From positions 10,192,963 to 10,256,962 of the forward strand of contig OZ022577.1 of the NCBI GenBank assembly GCA_963669155.1: a stretch of 64,000 bases of DNA, read 5' to 3'. This DNA comes from Arbacia lixula. Its lineage: Eukaryota; Echinodermata; Echinoidea; Arbacioida; Arbaciidae. Every line of letters begins with the position of its first letter. Position 1 is the first letter of the stretch. Made by a program: the position numbers and the translations under genes. The notes beneath the pieces are model-generated. The model worked only from the letters and a program-made list of their open reading frames with translations, did no database searches and was not told where the DNA came from. Below, piece by piece: positions 38,336 through 51,265 of the stretch.

Positions 38336-40570
38336 ATGAGCTTGTGTGTGGGGGGCGGGGTAATGAAAAAACAATTTTGAACAAATGAGGCTGTTTTATA
38401 TGTTCTTACTTCTACTTCGCGATGCACCTTAGTACCCTTTAATGACACTTTCAACTCAGGACAATCGAACATTGAACTGGTATAAAAGCAACCTTTGAGA
38501 AATATGAAAGTGAACAGCCCAAAAAGTAAACAAGAACGGAGTTTTAGAAGAGCGAGTGTATGTGCGTATGTGTGTGGTGTGTGTACAAGGATGTGGTGGG
38601 GAGGGGGGAGGAGGGGGGGGGGTGCGGCTATTATTTCGGGACCGTGGAAAAGGTGCACTGATAATAAGTAACCAAGTTGGCTCTTATTGCCTCTTATAAT
38701 AGTTGTGGATTTCAACAATGGTCCTCGCACAATGACAGCCGATCGGTCCACTGGGGAAACACAAAGGGATTCACCTATTTTGTTTTGGTTTGTTCAGTCG
38801 TTCGTACGGTCCGTACTATTGTCATCCGCTGGCAGAACGTCGCCAAACTGGGAAAATTCCTGTCACAAGATCGGGGCTCTGGAATGCCAGGCGGGTTGAA
38901 GCTCCCTCTGTCTTTCCCACTGTCCTCCCTCCATGCTCGTCCTCTTTTCTTTTTTTTACCCCTTTTTTGGCATGATTTCCATGACTTTTCTCTTCTTGCA
39001 AGTACACGACGTCAAATGTGTCGGAAAGACTACCTTATGTGAAAGCATGGATTAAAGTGGTGTAAGGAATGAGTGATGGGTGGGGGTATTCAAGGAGACG
39101 AAGAAATATATGGGATATAGGCGTGAGCTGACGTCATACAGTGAAAGACAATTCATGAGACGGGAGAAAGTAAGTGAAGATGGTGAGAGGAAGAGAAGGC
39201 CGCGTATATATATATATATATGAGTATGAGAGACACACGGAGACAGACAGGCAGACAGACAGAGAGGGAGAAAGACAGATACAATTTATTGTGAAGAAGC
39301 GTCAGATTTCTGATCATCACATTTGATCATAATGGGTAGAGGAGCCGACACCCAGTCTCCACAGATGTACAATAATCATCACAGTATCCTTTTCATATTC
39401 GTTTGTTTACAGAGACCGACTGGCTCATTGTATGACTGTATATCAATAATTTGATATATGCGCGTCGAATATCAGGGTTCAATCTTAACCCTTTCCATGC
39501 CACACAAAATGTAGCTCTATGAGGGTTTATGTGTAGTAATCATGAACATATGCACGTGTGGTAGAACACAATTTGGAGATGTCGTTCTTGCCCTCGATGC
39601 CTGGGGGCTGTAGACTCATTAAAATAATCATAAAATGACGGTTTTTACAAGCAGGGCAAGGATATCCCTCTAAAACCCGATTTTTTGACGAGCAATCGGT
39701 GCCACGCAGTCCCCAATATTTGGGGAATAAACGATCAAGGTCGTTAAAGGATACCATTAGCCCGATGACGTCTACATTATAAATCTTCGTCTGTGTCAGA
39801 AGAGTTCGGATTTAAAGTATTCTCTTCGAAGTTCAAAGTGGAACAATAAATTTTAGTACATGTATCTTTTTTTTGTTCCAGGAATCGTTCATCATACAAA
39901 GAGCATCGATGTGTTTTTTTTTCTTTCTTTTTTTCATTGTTACTTGATTAGTTTTTCATTACTACATTTATGGCAAATATCAAAACGAAAAAAAAAACTT
40001 AAGCTAATAAAATAATATGCTTAAATCGTGCTGGTGCCTGCAAAGGCTGCTTTGGGCTCATCGTTATGTATTAATATAATATACATCATGATATATTACA
40101 AGAGTTTATGTGCTAAGACAGGTGGGGAAGGGGGAGGGGGGAGAGGGGAGGGGCAGCGCTATGACTTCTTCGAATGACTATCATGCACAAAGGAATTGAA
40201 CTTAGTAGACAGCTCCTCCGCCGTAACCACACCACTGTCACTTATTAAATGAATTTCGATTTGACTAATCACACATACTATATACTAATTCTGGCTCTCG
40301 ATATCTTTGATAGTAAGTGCAATTTGAGCACGTAACTTTAACGGGAAGGGAGAGGGAGTAGAATAGAATGCTGACTGGAATGTCGATAGCTCTTCGACGT
40401 GAAAGATTAAGAGGTACTCGACTAGCTACTACCTCGTTGATAATACCCACTCCATTTCTGGGGTACTTACAAAATGGCGCTAAATGCGAATGAATGGATA
40501 CGATAATTGGGACCTCATTTGCCGTTGTCAATGGCGTATGCTCAAGCATGCCAAACGGAGATGCAGACGG
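38336..40570. other. non-coding stretch, nothing recognised
   Basis: Minor features are a G-rich run near 38600-38622, a (TA)n at about 39205-39221, a GACAGACAG run near 39240-39265, a TGACGTCA at 39129-39136 and a G-rich run near 40130-40155. No exon is supported. Confidence 0.45.
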
Positions 40571-40576
40571 GTAAGG

Positions 40577-40780
40577 GGAAGGGGGGGGGGGGGGTAGTTG
40601 GTTTCTGTGAGAAAAGAGTTCCATGTGAACGAGAAAGATCAAATTTTTACTCAAATATAATACAATTTGAACTGCATTGTTTATTAATCTAGGAACGTAT
40701 GAGGATCTTTACAAGCCACCTCTCTCTCTCTCTCTCTCTCTCTCCCACATTCACCGTCTCTTTTTTTTTGCCAGCGAACG

Positions 40781-40814
<34 letters not shown>

Positions 40815-41269
40815 AAACAAAATGACTTGATGTACGCATTGATGTGCGCATTGTATTAGCTCTAGAGGGGTTGGGGAGTCCTCCAAAGTTCTCTTTTCTG
40901 GAAAAAACGTTCCCAGGAGCCTTCAGGTTACCGTGGGCACTGGGCACTGAACGCCTGGGCGTGCGTCGGGTGGGCGAGCATCGGGTGGGCAAGACGGTAT
41001 GTACGCGGAACAGGGATCCGAGTACTCGCTGTACAAGCTGAATGATTGGAGTTGGCACGTGTTTGTTTGAAAAACATCGTTCATATAGATTCCAGCCACT
41101 ACTACTACCATTGTGTTCCGGCAGACGACGTCTTCCACCCCCGCTCCCTCGTGCGCTCCCACAACTATAGGTTTGAAAGCAAAGATTGAAAAGTTGGCGG
41201 CAATTTTGACTGCGCAGATCCGTCTTCGTCGATCCCTTTTTCTCCCTTACCCCTCCCCCCCCCCCCCCC

Positions 41270-41327
<58 letters not shown>

Positions 41328-41470
41328 CTCTCTCTCTTCCCTATAAACGAGCCTGCGTATGTGTATGCGTGGCTGTGTGTTTATATATCTAGACATGTGG
41401 GTGTATGTGTATGCGTGTGTTTGCGTATGTTAATATGTGCGCGTGTGTGTATCAACGTGCGTGTATGTAA

Positions 41471-41560
<90 letters not shown>
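40577..41560. repeat. poly-G, (CT)n, poly-C/(CA)n, poly-C/(CT)n and (GT)n arrays
   Basis: A poly-G run is near 40580-40594, (CT)n at about 40720-40744, poly-C then (CA)n at about 40782-40812, poly-C then (CT)n at about 41250-41324, and a long (GT)n at about 41474-41557. The unique islands between them carry no supported exon. Confidence 0.9.
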
Positions 41561-41562
<2 letters not shown>

Positions 41563-44220
41563 ACTTCCATGTAAACAGAAAATCGTAAGTCCAACTTCCG
41601 ACCAATAATCGAAGAGAGAAGTGCTTAATCGAGCGTGCCTTGGTGTTCAGAGAAAGGATTACTCATCTCGACATGATTCCTTGACATTGGTCAATAAGTC
41701 AATAATATGGATGTCATGTGCAACGGGTCGGAATGGCTCATAATTGAACAGGTTTAAACTTTTGCCGCCACCTACGGTCCTTAACACGTTAAAGCTCGTA
41801 CACTGTGTAAACGTCTTCAACATCAAAGCCTTTTTGAAATACACGATAACGTAAAGGTTAAAAAAGGGTAAAATAAAATGTTGAATTAGAGCTCGAATTA
41901 GGAAAGTCATAACGTATTCCTTATTGTTTGGCGGACTCAGTTGGCAATGATTTTGATGAATGTGATAAAGAGTTCCGCACGAACTTTTATGCTTGAATCT
42001 ATAGCAATGAAATCAAAAGAAAATCGTCCAAAATGTTGAAATCCTGTCATTCTGTAGTAAAGATCAAATATTTTTTTCATGAGTGGTCGACAACTGAAAC
42101 ACTTTTAGTTTTCAAGATAAAAAAGTCTTGGGATTAGTTTGAGAAGTATTTAACTTCAAAGCACAATGATTGAAAATGTCAGACACGATCCAGTTATCTC
42201 ACAAAATAGAAGACGTTTAAAAATAGCCAATTAAGAGTGCATCAACAATGCCAATCGTTCAACCCCTTGACACAAATATCTCGACTCGAGGTGGTCTCTT
42301 TTTGTCGTGGAAGCACGTCAGGAATGTGTTAATTTGTCTGCAAAAGTTTCGTCAAATATCGAAGAAGCAATTCATCCCGATAGTAAACATAAGACGAGAT
42401 AAGGCGAGCCAATATTCTTCGTTTTATTTTCAAAACGACGCTCGTCTCGACAAACTTATAAATAATCTTATAATTCCCTTCTAAATGTCGAGGCGTCTAC
42501 GTGGTGGCCATGGCGGGACTGTCCGCTGGTTTTGTTTGAACAGGTTCTTCTTCTTCGTCTTCTTCTACTTCTCTCGGGGACCCTGTGTGGACCCCTGGTA
42601 GGACGAGACCAGAGATAAAGACGTTATCAGTAACGTTTGCAGGAAGACAATTAATTGGACCCTGCTTTTCTTGTCCGGCACACTCGAGATTCGCGACATT
42701 TCTCGCGCCCTCTTTAGAAGTCTTTGGAAACTTTTACATCGTGTCGGGAAGTCGTCTTAAGATCTGTTTGCCAATTTTAAAGAAAAGGGGCCCATTTAAT
42801 AACCCTCTTGGGCGAGGCGAGACTCACTGTGACGGGAGAAAGAACGGGGTAAGTGGGCGCAAAGGAAGTTGGGGCTCGGAAACGTTTTGCGAACACAATA
42901 CAGCCAACCCTCTGACAGCGACTACAGGCCATTTACTCGGCGCATCACAAAGGATTGAATTGGGCCAAGGGCGGAATAAGAAAAACCACGAGGTCCTTTG
43001 GGGAATAATAAAAACCACTCGTTTTCAACATAATTTTCACTCACTCCGTTTTGTGAAGCGAATCAATTTCTCTCCTCGCCCTCTCTATATCTATATCTAT
43101 CTCTCAACCTCTCTCTCTTTCATTCGCTACGGCCCGTCGTGCTAAACAGTGTCATTTACCATGGGCCTGTGTCATACCATGACGTGACATTAATGTTACT
43201 TTAAATGCATGTTTGCTTTTGATTGATTGAATTGTATTTCTCTTCCCATTCATCTTCCCTCCTCATTCTCCCCCGCTTTTGTTCTCTATCGTTTCGCCTT
43301 TTTTTCCACTGAACGAAGGCAGTCACCAGTTTAATGCCCCTTTTAGTTTGTTTCTAACATTGTCGTCAACTCATAATCATAAAATATTTTACGGTATAAA
43401 ATCAATAATTTTTAATTAAACAATCTTTGAGTATCTAGAACTGATGGATTATCACATGTACATTTTAAGATTTATACACCTTTCCTTCATCATTACAAAG
43501 AATGAATACATTTCCCCCTAGCCCCAAAACCATACAGAATATCGATAAGGATCTTGAAACTACCTATTCGTCTTGACCTTACGAGGTTTTCATATTGAAA
43601 AAGTCAGAATATGTCTATATTCCCTTAATTGAATTCATGAGTCAGCAGGACGGGGCCGACTCATCCTATTCTTCGTTTCTCTCCTCAGTTTTCAGTGTCG
43701 GTATCGCAGTGATTAATCAAATCGTTCATTCTGAAACCCGACAAAGAGCAAACGCACATGCTTATCAATCAGAAATACTTTTCTTATCTTCAATAATAAG
43801 TCCCTTTTCTTCCCCGCTGCCGACTTTGAACGCGCGGTGAATCTTCCACCATTCCTCTGAACTTGCAGTCAGAAGTTTTACTGACAAGGAAGAGAGACGA
43901 AGAGATAGCAGATTTTCATACAATTTAAGGTGTAAAGTTGGAAAATATCAAAGAATTGGAGTGATTAAATGATAAAGCGTGGCGCTTTCTGAATCTATAC
44001 CAAATTGGGAAACCTAGTCTCTACGGCGCCTCTGATAAATGCCTTTCTGGGTGCTATTAAAGGATTAATCTCCAAAGCTGAAATAACTATATTCAAATAC
44101 GAAAGAGGAAGACACATTTGCTTTTTTTTTCAACGAATTTGGAGGACAAGTGACATGTCATTCACATGGATGTTCTCGAGTAAAGGTTGTAGGGCAAGCA
44201 GTTGAAAAGACTACGCCAAG
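41561..44220. other. non-coding stretch, nothing recognised
   Basis: A 186-codon + strand frame at 42585-43145 is open, but it lacks any family resemblance and carries no convincing splice or domain signal. Confidence 0.4.
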
Positions 44221-44329
44221 GAAAAGAGAGAGTACGTGGGAGTGTGTGTGAGGGAGATAGAGAGAGAGTGTGTGTGAAGGAGTGAGGGAGAGAGAAGGGA
44301 GAGCGAGAAAAGAGAGAGAAAGAAAGAAA

Positions 44330-44377
<48 letters not shown>

Positions 44378-44439
44378 ACGAATGCAGGACTGATGGATAG
44401 AGAGGGAGAGAGATATAGTAGAAGATGGTAGTAATAGAA

Positions 44440-44479
<40 letters not shown>

Positions 44480-44480
44480 A
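44221..44480. repeat. (GA)n and (AGT)n arrays
   Basis: A GA-rich tract covers 44221-44375 and an AGT trinucleotide array about 44443-44482. Confidence 0.92.
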
Positions 44481-45479
44481 AGTAGTAGTTATAGTACATC
44501 TTCTATTAATATGCACATAGTACGCTCTTGCCATTCACATAATATGCTATGCTTTCTTCAATAAGAAAGAAATACATTCCTTACAACTTTTAAGAAAATA
44601 AATCTCTCGAGCAACCATACAGGGAAAAGCGTGTCTCTTACCGTATCGACTTCTTGAGAACGAAATGATAACACTGCCGTTCAGAACGCCCAAGAGGGAA
44701 TAGTATCCGTAAATATGTTCCACGTTTCGTCCAAAGTTCGGCAAGTTCAATTCCCGCCAGAAATTGGAGATCCGAAGACTTCTCGATGCGCGAGGTAGAT
44801 ATCGCGCTTCTTCCCAAGGATGCCTCACGTGCTATCTATGCTCAAACATTTTTATGACTTTTTTCGCACGCAAAATGATGTCACTAGAATGTAATTTGCT
44901 TAAAAAAAAAAAAAAACTTTCTCGGTTCTGATGATGATGAAACGTATCGATGAGTTTTTTTTTGTCTTTCTCGTATACTGCTTCTTTCGGCCACGACCCA
45001 AGTCGTCACGTTTGACACTTTTAATGTTCTATTCCTCTTTTCCCCTATATCCGAAGACCGGGGGGTTGCAGGGCGGGTCGGTCGAATACCGCGAAGAGGT
45101 GTGGGGGTTTATGCCAGTTTATGAAAGGCGTGACAGTTCGGCGATAAATACCAATGGATATTCAGAGAAAGAAAAATCATCCGCTGGACATAAAAATGTG
45201 AATCCATCTGCTCCGTAGAATCATAGACAGAAAATTTATGTCAAACACAGTGTGCGTTTTGTTTCTTCGCTAGTGCTAAGTAGAAGCTGATCACTTCTAA
45301 TCGAAGCGGTATTGATATAACTCCGGCTTTCTGGTACAGTTAGCAGGCTTCAGATCAGAGTAAAGTGTAGAGGATGAGTCGGATTGTGTCTCACGGTTCG
45401 CTAGCTTTCTATAATCAGTGTTTACCCACCGCTTTACCCTCGGACACTGTAGCTATTGTAGAATCTGACACACACGGGG

Positions 45480-47110
45480 GGTTAAAAAGGGCTGGCAGAG
45501 GAGAGGAGAGTGCTCGCTACTCGAAAAAGTTTTGGGAATGCGTGTGGTGGTAGTGCGGCGGCTCGTGTGATTGGTGGCGACTTGGTCGCATAATGATGAC
45601 TCGCGCACCACCAACCCTTTACGGGGGCCAACTCCACGCGCCGGTTTTCTTCCTTCTTCCAGCCACCCGATATTTTTGGAATTCCATGACTGGTAGCTAT
45701 TTTCTGGGATATAATTAGTAGCGGAGTGAGGTTCGGTGCCAAGTGCAGCGGCGGCAGTCGCCGTGGAGTCGGTTGTTATGGTAACGGGGAGGGATGATAC
45801 CAGAGCTGGCCGTCTTGCTGACGTCCTATCAGATGAGTGGATGGCGACTGAGTGACAGCGGGCCGGGCAAAGTCGGGTCTACTCACTGGATGAAGCAACC
45901 CACCAATCACAGGCCGCCTAGCTCACACCAACTTCCTCGGCCAACAGTTTGAAAGAGAAAAGTACCCCACCACCACCAGCGCGACACCACCAGCCCCATG
46001 TTTCCCCCATTGGCCTCACCCCGATATTAATAATGATTCATAAACCGTCTTGCCCCACGTCTCCCCCGCCAGTGCCTACCCTAGGCGGCAGAGGCAGTAG
46101 ACGATAGAACGCGACACACATGGGCGCTTTGCGTTAAGTGAGTGCACACTATCCATGTATCCCCCAAATGGTTCGAGCTCGCCTAGCGCGCCTCTCACGG
46201 CTACTATGTATTTGTACTGCGGCGCCTGAGAAGCTTATTTTTTCTCAGCGAGGTTAGCGGCGGCGACCCGCCTGGCCTAGCCCGATAGCCAGGCACCAAC
46301 CGTCGCCCCAGTAGCCGCTTATCACGTCGCAGCCCTTGAGATGTACCACTAGTCAATATTGACAACAAATTAAAGTCCAGTTTGGTAAATTAGAAGGAAA
46401 ACAAGCCACTCCAGCAAATTTGATGCTATCTAGTACCAACTGGAAGAAAAAGTATCAATACCTCTCGTTTTTAGACACGAGAACTTCAAAGTTGTGTGGC
46501 CATCCTCTCGATGAACTATGATTTCATTTACATTACCTCCCAGGCTAGTCCATACACGCAATGCAAATAACGAGAAGTGCGTAATGACAACACGATCCCC
46601 ATTGAACTTGACTCTTCTCTTGCTACCATACCATCTCAAATTTTGGTAACTTATTTAAAAAAAAAAAGATTTCAAAAACACGATCAAAATAGGAAGTAAG
46701 GACTTCCGGAGACGATGGCTCCTGATGCGCATGATATGACGTCACTGTGGTAACGGTCTAGTGCACCCGCATCATCAAAATCATGTTCTGTCACAGCCAG
46801 CGCGTGGGTTACCAACCATCTATGTCCTATTTATGTTGTTAACGCTCTTATGATCATGTCGACTGGCCTGGAAATCAAGTTTAACGGTTACTTTCACTTA
46901 CTGACATCATCATTAGCGTGGCACGTACGCGTGGTGTCAATAAGTTTGATGACGTCAGTGATTCTTTTTTTGGCACCATCTAGATTAGTTTGCGTAAACA
47001 TTATTGTATAGGCCCCCATTAAATCTCAAACTCTTGGCGACCGGAAGAATGCACTGTCCGAACACTGAACAATAATATTTAACTTGAGACATGCGCATGC
47101 GTTACATCGC
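45480..47110. promoter_or_regulatory. CpG-rich, promoter-like interval
   Basis: CpG is dense at about 45500-46330 compared with its flanks. Recognisable binding-site words cluster here. They are an ATTGG/CCAAT pair (about 45570 and 45902), an RFX X-box-like GTTGTTATGGTAAC (45773-45786), an inverted ETS pair AGGAAGT...ACTTCCGG (about 46691-46709), two perfect TGACGTCA sites (46737-46744, 46950-46957) and a TGCGCATGCG (about 47094-47103). No TATA box or exon is proved. It lies about 15 kb upstream of the gremlin ATG and could hold that gene's promoter and non-coding first exon, or an unrelated promoter. Confidence 0.4.
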
Positions 47111-48010
47111 ATGAAAATATATATTGTTATGTGATGTTGTTCCCGAGGGTGGGAAGTGATCATTATCCGAAATACCGATATCTATCTTCACCTTTATGCT
47201 ACCTTGCACCAACTTCACATCACTTTAACCTTCTCAGTCTCACGGACACACATGTGTGTCACACACCAAACGTTTTTCTTTAGCTTGGTACTGAGATGGT
47301 TAGCAAACAGACGGTCCGGAATGGCGATCATCCTTCAGAAATATGAGGCATATTCTTGACGACGGGCAAAGCACACTGTCCGAAATGGTGCCTAAAGTAA
47401 AAAGACAGCAGAGCAGACTGAGAATCATCCTACATGTACTTCAAAATACTTCTCCTGCGTTGATCATTCTACGAAGAATATATGAAGACAAACAATACGA
47501 CAGTATGACATCAATTTCCACAGAGATATGATTAAAATAGAGTCCATGTATGTCGAAGTGAAGGCGCATAATTGAATTCCAGTTATCAGTGTTGGGAACT
47601 TGCAAGGAAGTGTAAAATATGATACCTCTAACTGTAAGTACATGTATAATTGATTTGATGTAGTAATATCAAATTGATTGGATGAAAGCTTGTTCAGTAT
47701 TAAACTTCTTAGTCATAAGTTTACTACTGCATAGTACATGAACATGATTTCCAGTTTCCATATTGGCTGATACAATACACAATTCTCGTACGGTGTAAAT
47801 ACCCTGGATTTTGGAGGGTGTTATTCTGTAAAATGGTTATAGTATCCATTTCACTCTGATAACTCGCTATTCCCCTTCGTTACGTTACATCTCCTCCCTA
47901 GAGAGCGACAGTTGTTTACTGTTTTCATCCGGAGCGCATTCTTGCGTGTATATTTTCAAAACAGCTATATCTCAAGATTAATGGACCATGTGTGCCAATC
48001 TTGCCAGGCT

Positions 48011-48556
48011 GAAAGTACGTTCACACCAAAAGCGGTTTGCCGTTGCCGCTCGCGATTCGCCGCCGGCAATTATGCATCTGCTGCGTGCCGTCGCGGTAAA
48101 CAAGTAAATACTGTATTGCTAAATTTTATCAGGGAGGTGTTGCACCTCCCTGATTTTATCATAGCAAATCACAAATGCTGAGCTGACTGATGCACTCCTC
48201 CCCCCCCCCCCCCCTACCCCTTTCTCCCCAATGAGCTCAAATATACAGAAGAGGGAAGAGGGTTGTTCTTGCCACATTTTAAAAGAGTGATGAACCTGTT
48301 CCTATCTTGTTCACTGAATACCACAAAATGGAAATACTAATAGAAAACACGTACCTGGACAACAATAGCGTAATGATATCAATGCAAGACCTACCGCCGT
48401 GGATCAAGAACAACCCCCCCCCCCCCCCCCCCGCCCCCCCGAACCAAGATGGATGATCGCTTCGCCAGTGGTCAAACAATGTGAGCGGCAAGCGGCAAGC
48501 GGCCACCGGCAAGCGGCAAGCAGCACACCGCTCCGATGTGAACGTGCCTCCATACC
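48011..48556. repeat. inverted-repeat element with ACGTTCACA ends and GCGGC-rich subtermini
   Basis: The left end reads ACGTTCACACCAAAAGCGG followed by GCC/GCG-rich sequence. The right end is the inverted counterpart, with GCGGCAAGCGGCAAG repeats and ending CCGCTCCGATGTGAACGT. The interior contains the 48116-48166 hairpin and two poly-C runs. There is no ORF. It is a MITE-like element with GC-rich subterminal repeats. Confidence 0.7.
48116..48166. repeat. short perfect hairpin
   Basis: ATCAGGGAGGTG and CACCTCCCTGAT pair around a few central bases. The stem continues outward through TTTTAT/ATTTTATC and TTGCTA/TAGCAA with small bulges. Confidence 0.85.
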
Positions 48557-48661
48557 TGCTCGTCTAACCCCGGTGGCCAAGCATGCATGTAAGTGCGTTA
48601 GCCTCCAACGCAATCATTTTTAGAAGGGATGTGAAGCAGAACGTGGGCATCAGAAACAGAG

Positions 48662-49148
48662 TTAAAGGGAGAGTCCACCCGAGGTTTAGTTTTTGATAAA
48701 AACATACACATTAAAAGAAACAAATTAGTGAAGATTTGACAAATTTCCGCCAGAAGATAAGAAAGATAAGACTTTTTCAAAGTTTTGATTTTGTAACGTC
48801 ATCTGCGAGCTGCTCGCCCTTAACGTTTGCTGCATTGTTCCATAAATTGTCATTTTTCTGGGTTTTGATGAAGGAATTAAAAAATCATTTTTTAAAGAGT
48901 TGTGTGTAGAAGAATGTGTCTAATTGTACGTTAATATACACAGGTAAAATGGGATGGGCCTATATTATTTTGAGAGCATTGACATTTAAAAAAAAAGTTG
49001 ACAAATTCACAAGTGGCGTCTCAAAATTCTCTGATATCTGATATCTAACATCCTGTGACGTATTTTTGTCTAACCTTCACTAATTTGTTCTTTCATGTTT
49101 CTACTTTTATTTAAAACAAATTTATTTAAGGGTGGACTTTCCCTTTAA
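48662..49148. repeat. TTAA-type inverted-repeat element, 487 bp
   Basis: The termini are TTAAAGGGAGAGTCCACCC and GGGTGGACTTTCCCTTTAA. GTTTTTGATAAAAACAT on the left and CTACTTTTATTTAAAAC on the right echo the interior of the 37196 element. There is no ORF. It is a longer relative of family B with different subterminal sequence. Confidence 0.88.
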
Positions 49149-50020
49149 GAAACAGAGTACTGCGAAAGAAATTGATGTCTAGCTCTTTAATGCCAAAGCC
49201 GGAAAGACATAATCAGGGCATTTGTGCAATTTGTCCAAACAAGGGTCCGTATCGGGAAGAGCTGCATTATCATTGATCGTAGGGTCGATAGCTTAATAGA
49301 ACGACATTAATCGTACGATTGATATCAATCGTAAATCTGTATCGCAAATAAGTCAAAATATTAATCGTGCCTTATGTGGATCTATCGTAACTTTACGGTT
49401 GTTTGCAAAATTATAAATTGGGTTTTAATTTGCAATAAATACATGAATCAGTGATAGTTTTGGGAAACAGATAGCAACTTAATAGCAATTTAATAGCAAA
49501 GTAATCACGGATTTGCAATATATAGCAAGTTTGTATCTTTGTGATACACGACCCATGTCTTTCGATGTCAAGATGGGGAGAAATGAGATGCAATGGAACT
49601 TAATGGATACGACATGGCAATGTCACGTGATGATATTAAATCGATCCTTTAAGTGTGTGGAGAACATTGATTTCCGTTGTGTTCGTAGTATGAAGAAGAC
49701 AGTGGAATGGCGGGTATTTCGGGATATGTATTGCTCTTTCTGATCAAAAAAGATAACCATTCTCTTCTGTGTTCACCACACTATTCATAATTGAACACAT
49801 TAAAACGGAAGCACGTGGTTTAACGCTAACGTTTATTTCATACTTCATATTTTTATGGCGGAAATAAATATAATGAATTAAATTCCATAACATTCGAATA
49901 ACAGTCAGAAGTGCACGTCAACGTTTTACACATTCAGAAGTTTTTGAAATGAGGACCGTTATGTATCTACCAAACTCATTAAGGGCAAATTTAAACGGAC
50001 CATAATAATTAATCTCGGAA
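49149..50020. other. non-coding stretch
   Basis: An ATCG-word-rich AT segment lies at about 49270-49400. No exon or element end was recognised. Confidence 0.45.
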
Positions 50021-50240
50021 ATTACTGCATGCTACTTCGCGCATGCGCAAGGCAAGTGTCGCCTGCTACCTGTGCTCGTGACACTTTTGGGCGGGAGCTC
50101 CAGAGCACCTGTCGCGGTGGCTCATTGACGGAGCCGAGGAGATCGCGACGAAGCGAGCGAGGCGACTCGCCCCTATGCCATTCGTAACTTGAACAAAAGT
50201 GGGGGCTCGAAGGGAGTCCTGCCCCCAAAACGCTCAAGAA
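50021..50240. promoter_or_regulatory. CpG-rich patch with perfect NRF1-type palindrome
   Basis: GCGCATGCGC occurs at 50039-50048, followed by about 150 bp of CpG-dense sequence. The minus strand stays open for 71 codons, so a first exon is possible, but the frame matches nothing I know. Confidence 0.3.
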
Positions 50241-50548
50241 TTAAGAGTACGTATCTTCATTAAACGCGATACTGGCTGCCAGTACTGCCAGTATAATGTA
50301 GTTCCATCATGTCCATGGTGTCGGTTTTCCTAGTGAAATAGGCCTACATGTACCCTGCATGTACATGCTGGCAGTCGGGACATGGCTCAAGTTAGTGTCA
50401 AGTATTCCCTACATTTACCCTGTAAAAAATCCAGTCAAAAAAGTGCATGTGATAATGACGAGGAATCACTGACGTTGCTTCATCGGCGTATTAAATGGCG
50501 ATCGATCCTCTCATAAAGTAGATCAAAACCTGGCTACACCGCTCCTTT

Positions 50549-50604
50549 CTTAATGCGTCTTCTCAAGAGATAGGTCGACGCCACAACCACTACTATGACG
50601 ATCA
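50549..50604 (+). repeat. 56-bp duplicated flank, copy 1
   Basis: CTTAATGCGTCTTCTCAAGA...ACGATCA is repeated with one mismatch at 51210-51265. The two copies bracket the CTT array. Confidence 0.95.
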
Positions 50605-50647
50605 GGGTGCGTGCGTGATGTGACATCTGCTTCCCCTATCTCTTCAG

Positions 50648-50864
50648 CCTCTTCTTCTTCTTCTTCTTCTTCTTCTTCTTCTTCTTCTTCTTCTTCTTCT
50701 TCTTCTTCTTCTTCTTCTTCTTCTTCTTCTTCGTCATCTTCTTCATCTTCTTCTTCTTCTTCTTTTTTTTCTTCTTCTCTTCTTCTTCGTCTTCTTCTTC
50801 TTCTTCTCTTCTTCTCCTTCTTGTCCTTCTTCTTCTTCTTCTTCTTCTTCTTCTTCTTCTTCTT

Positions 50865-50895
<31 letters not shown>

Positions 50896-50910
50896 TTCTT
50901 CTTCTTCTTC
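50648..50910. repeat. (CTT)n trinucleotide array
   Basis: About 260 bp of TTC/CTT repeats carry a few interruptions, within a pyrimidine-rich stretch that continues to 51210. Confidence 0.97.
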
Positions 50911-51209
50911 TTTATTTTCTTGGTCTCCCTCGGCTTCTTTGCTTGATTTCTTTTTTATTTAATTATCCTCCTGCCACTTCCCCCGTTTCTGCTCTGCCAT
51001 TTTCTAATTATTCCGTTCTTCTCTCCTCTCTTCTCCTTCTCCTTCTCCTCCTCCTCCTTCTTTTTGACCTCAAATAATGTCCTCCTCTTGTAATTACGTT
51101 TCTTCTTTCCTTACTATTTATTATTTCCTTCCCATCCTCCGCTTCCTGCTACTTTTTCCTTTTCTCTTCCTCCTCCTTCTCCCCTTTTTTGTTTCTTCTT
51201 CTTCTTCTT

Positions 51210-51265
51210 CTTAATGCGTCTTCTCAAGAGATGGGTCGACGCCACAACCACTACTATGACGATCA
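51210..51265 (+). repeat. 56-bp duplicated flank, copy 2
   Basis: This is the second copy of the 50549-50604 sequence, differing at ATGGG versus ATAGG. Confidence 0.95.

Noticed and set aside
42585-43145. 186-codon + strand frame
   Set aside because: There is no recognisable family, no splice context and a CT-repeat-derived end. It is most likely chance.
50611-50946. Poly-Ser/poly-Phe frame
   Set aside because: It is a translation of the CTT array.
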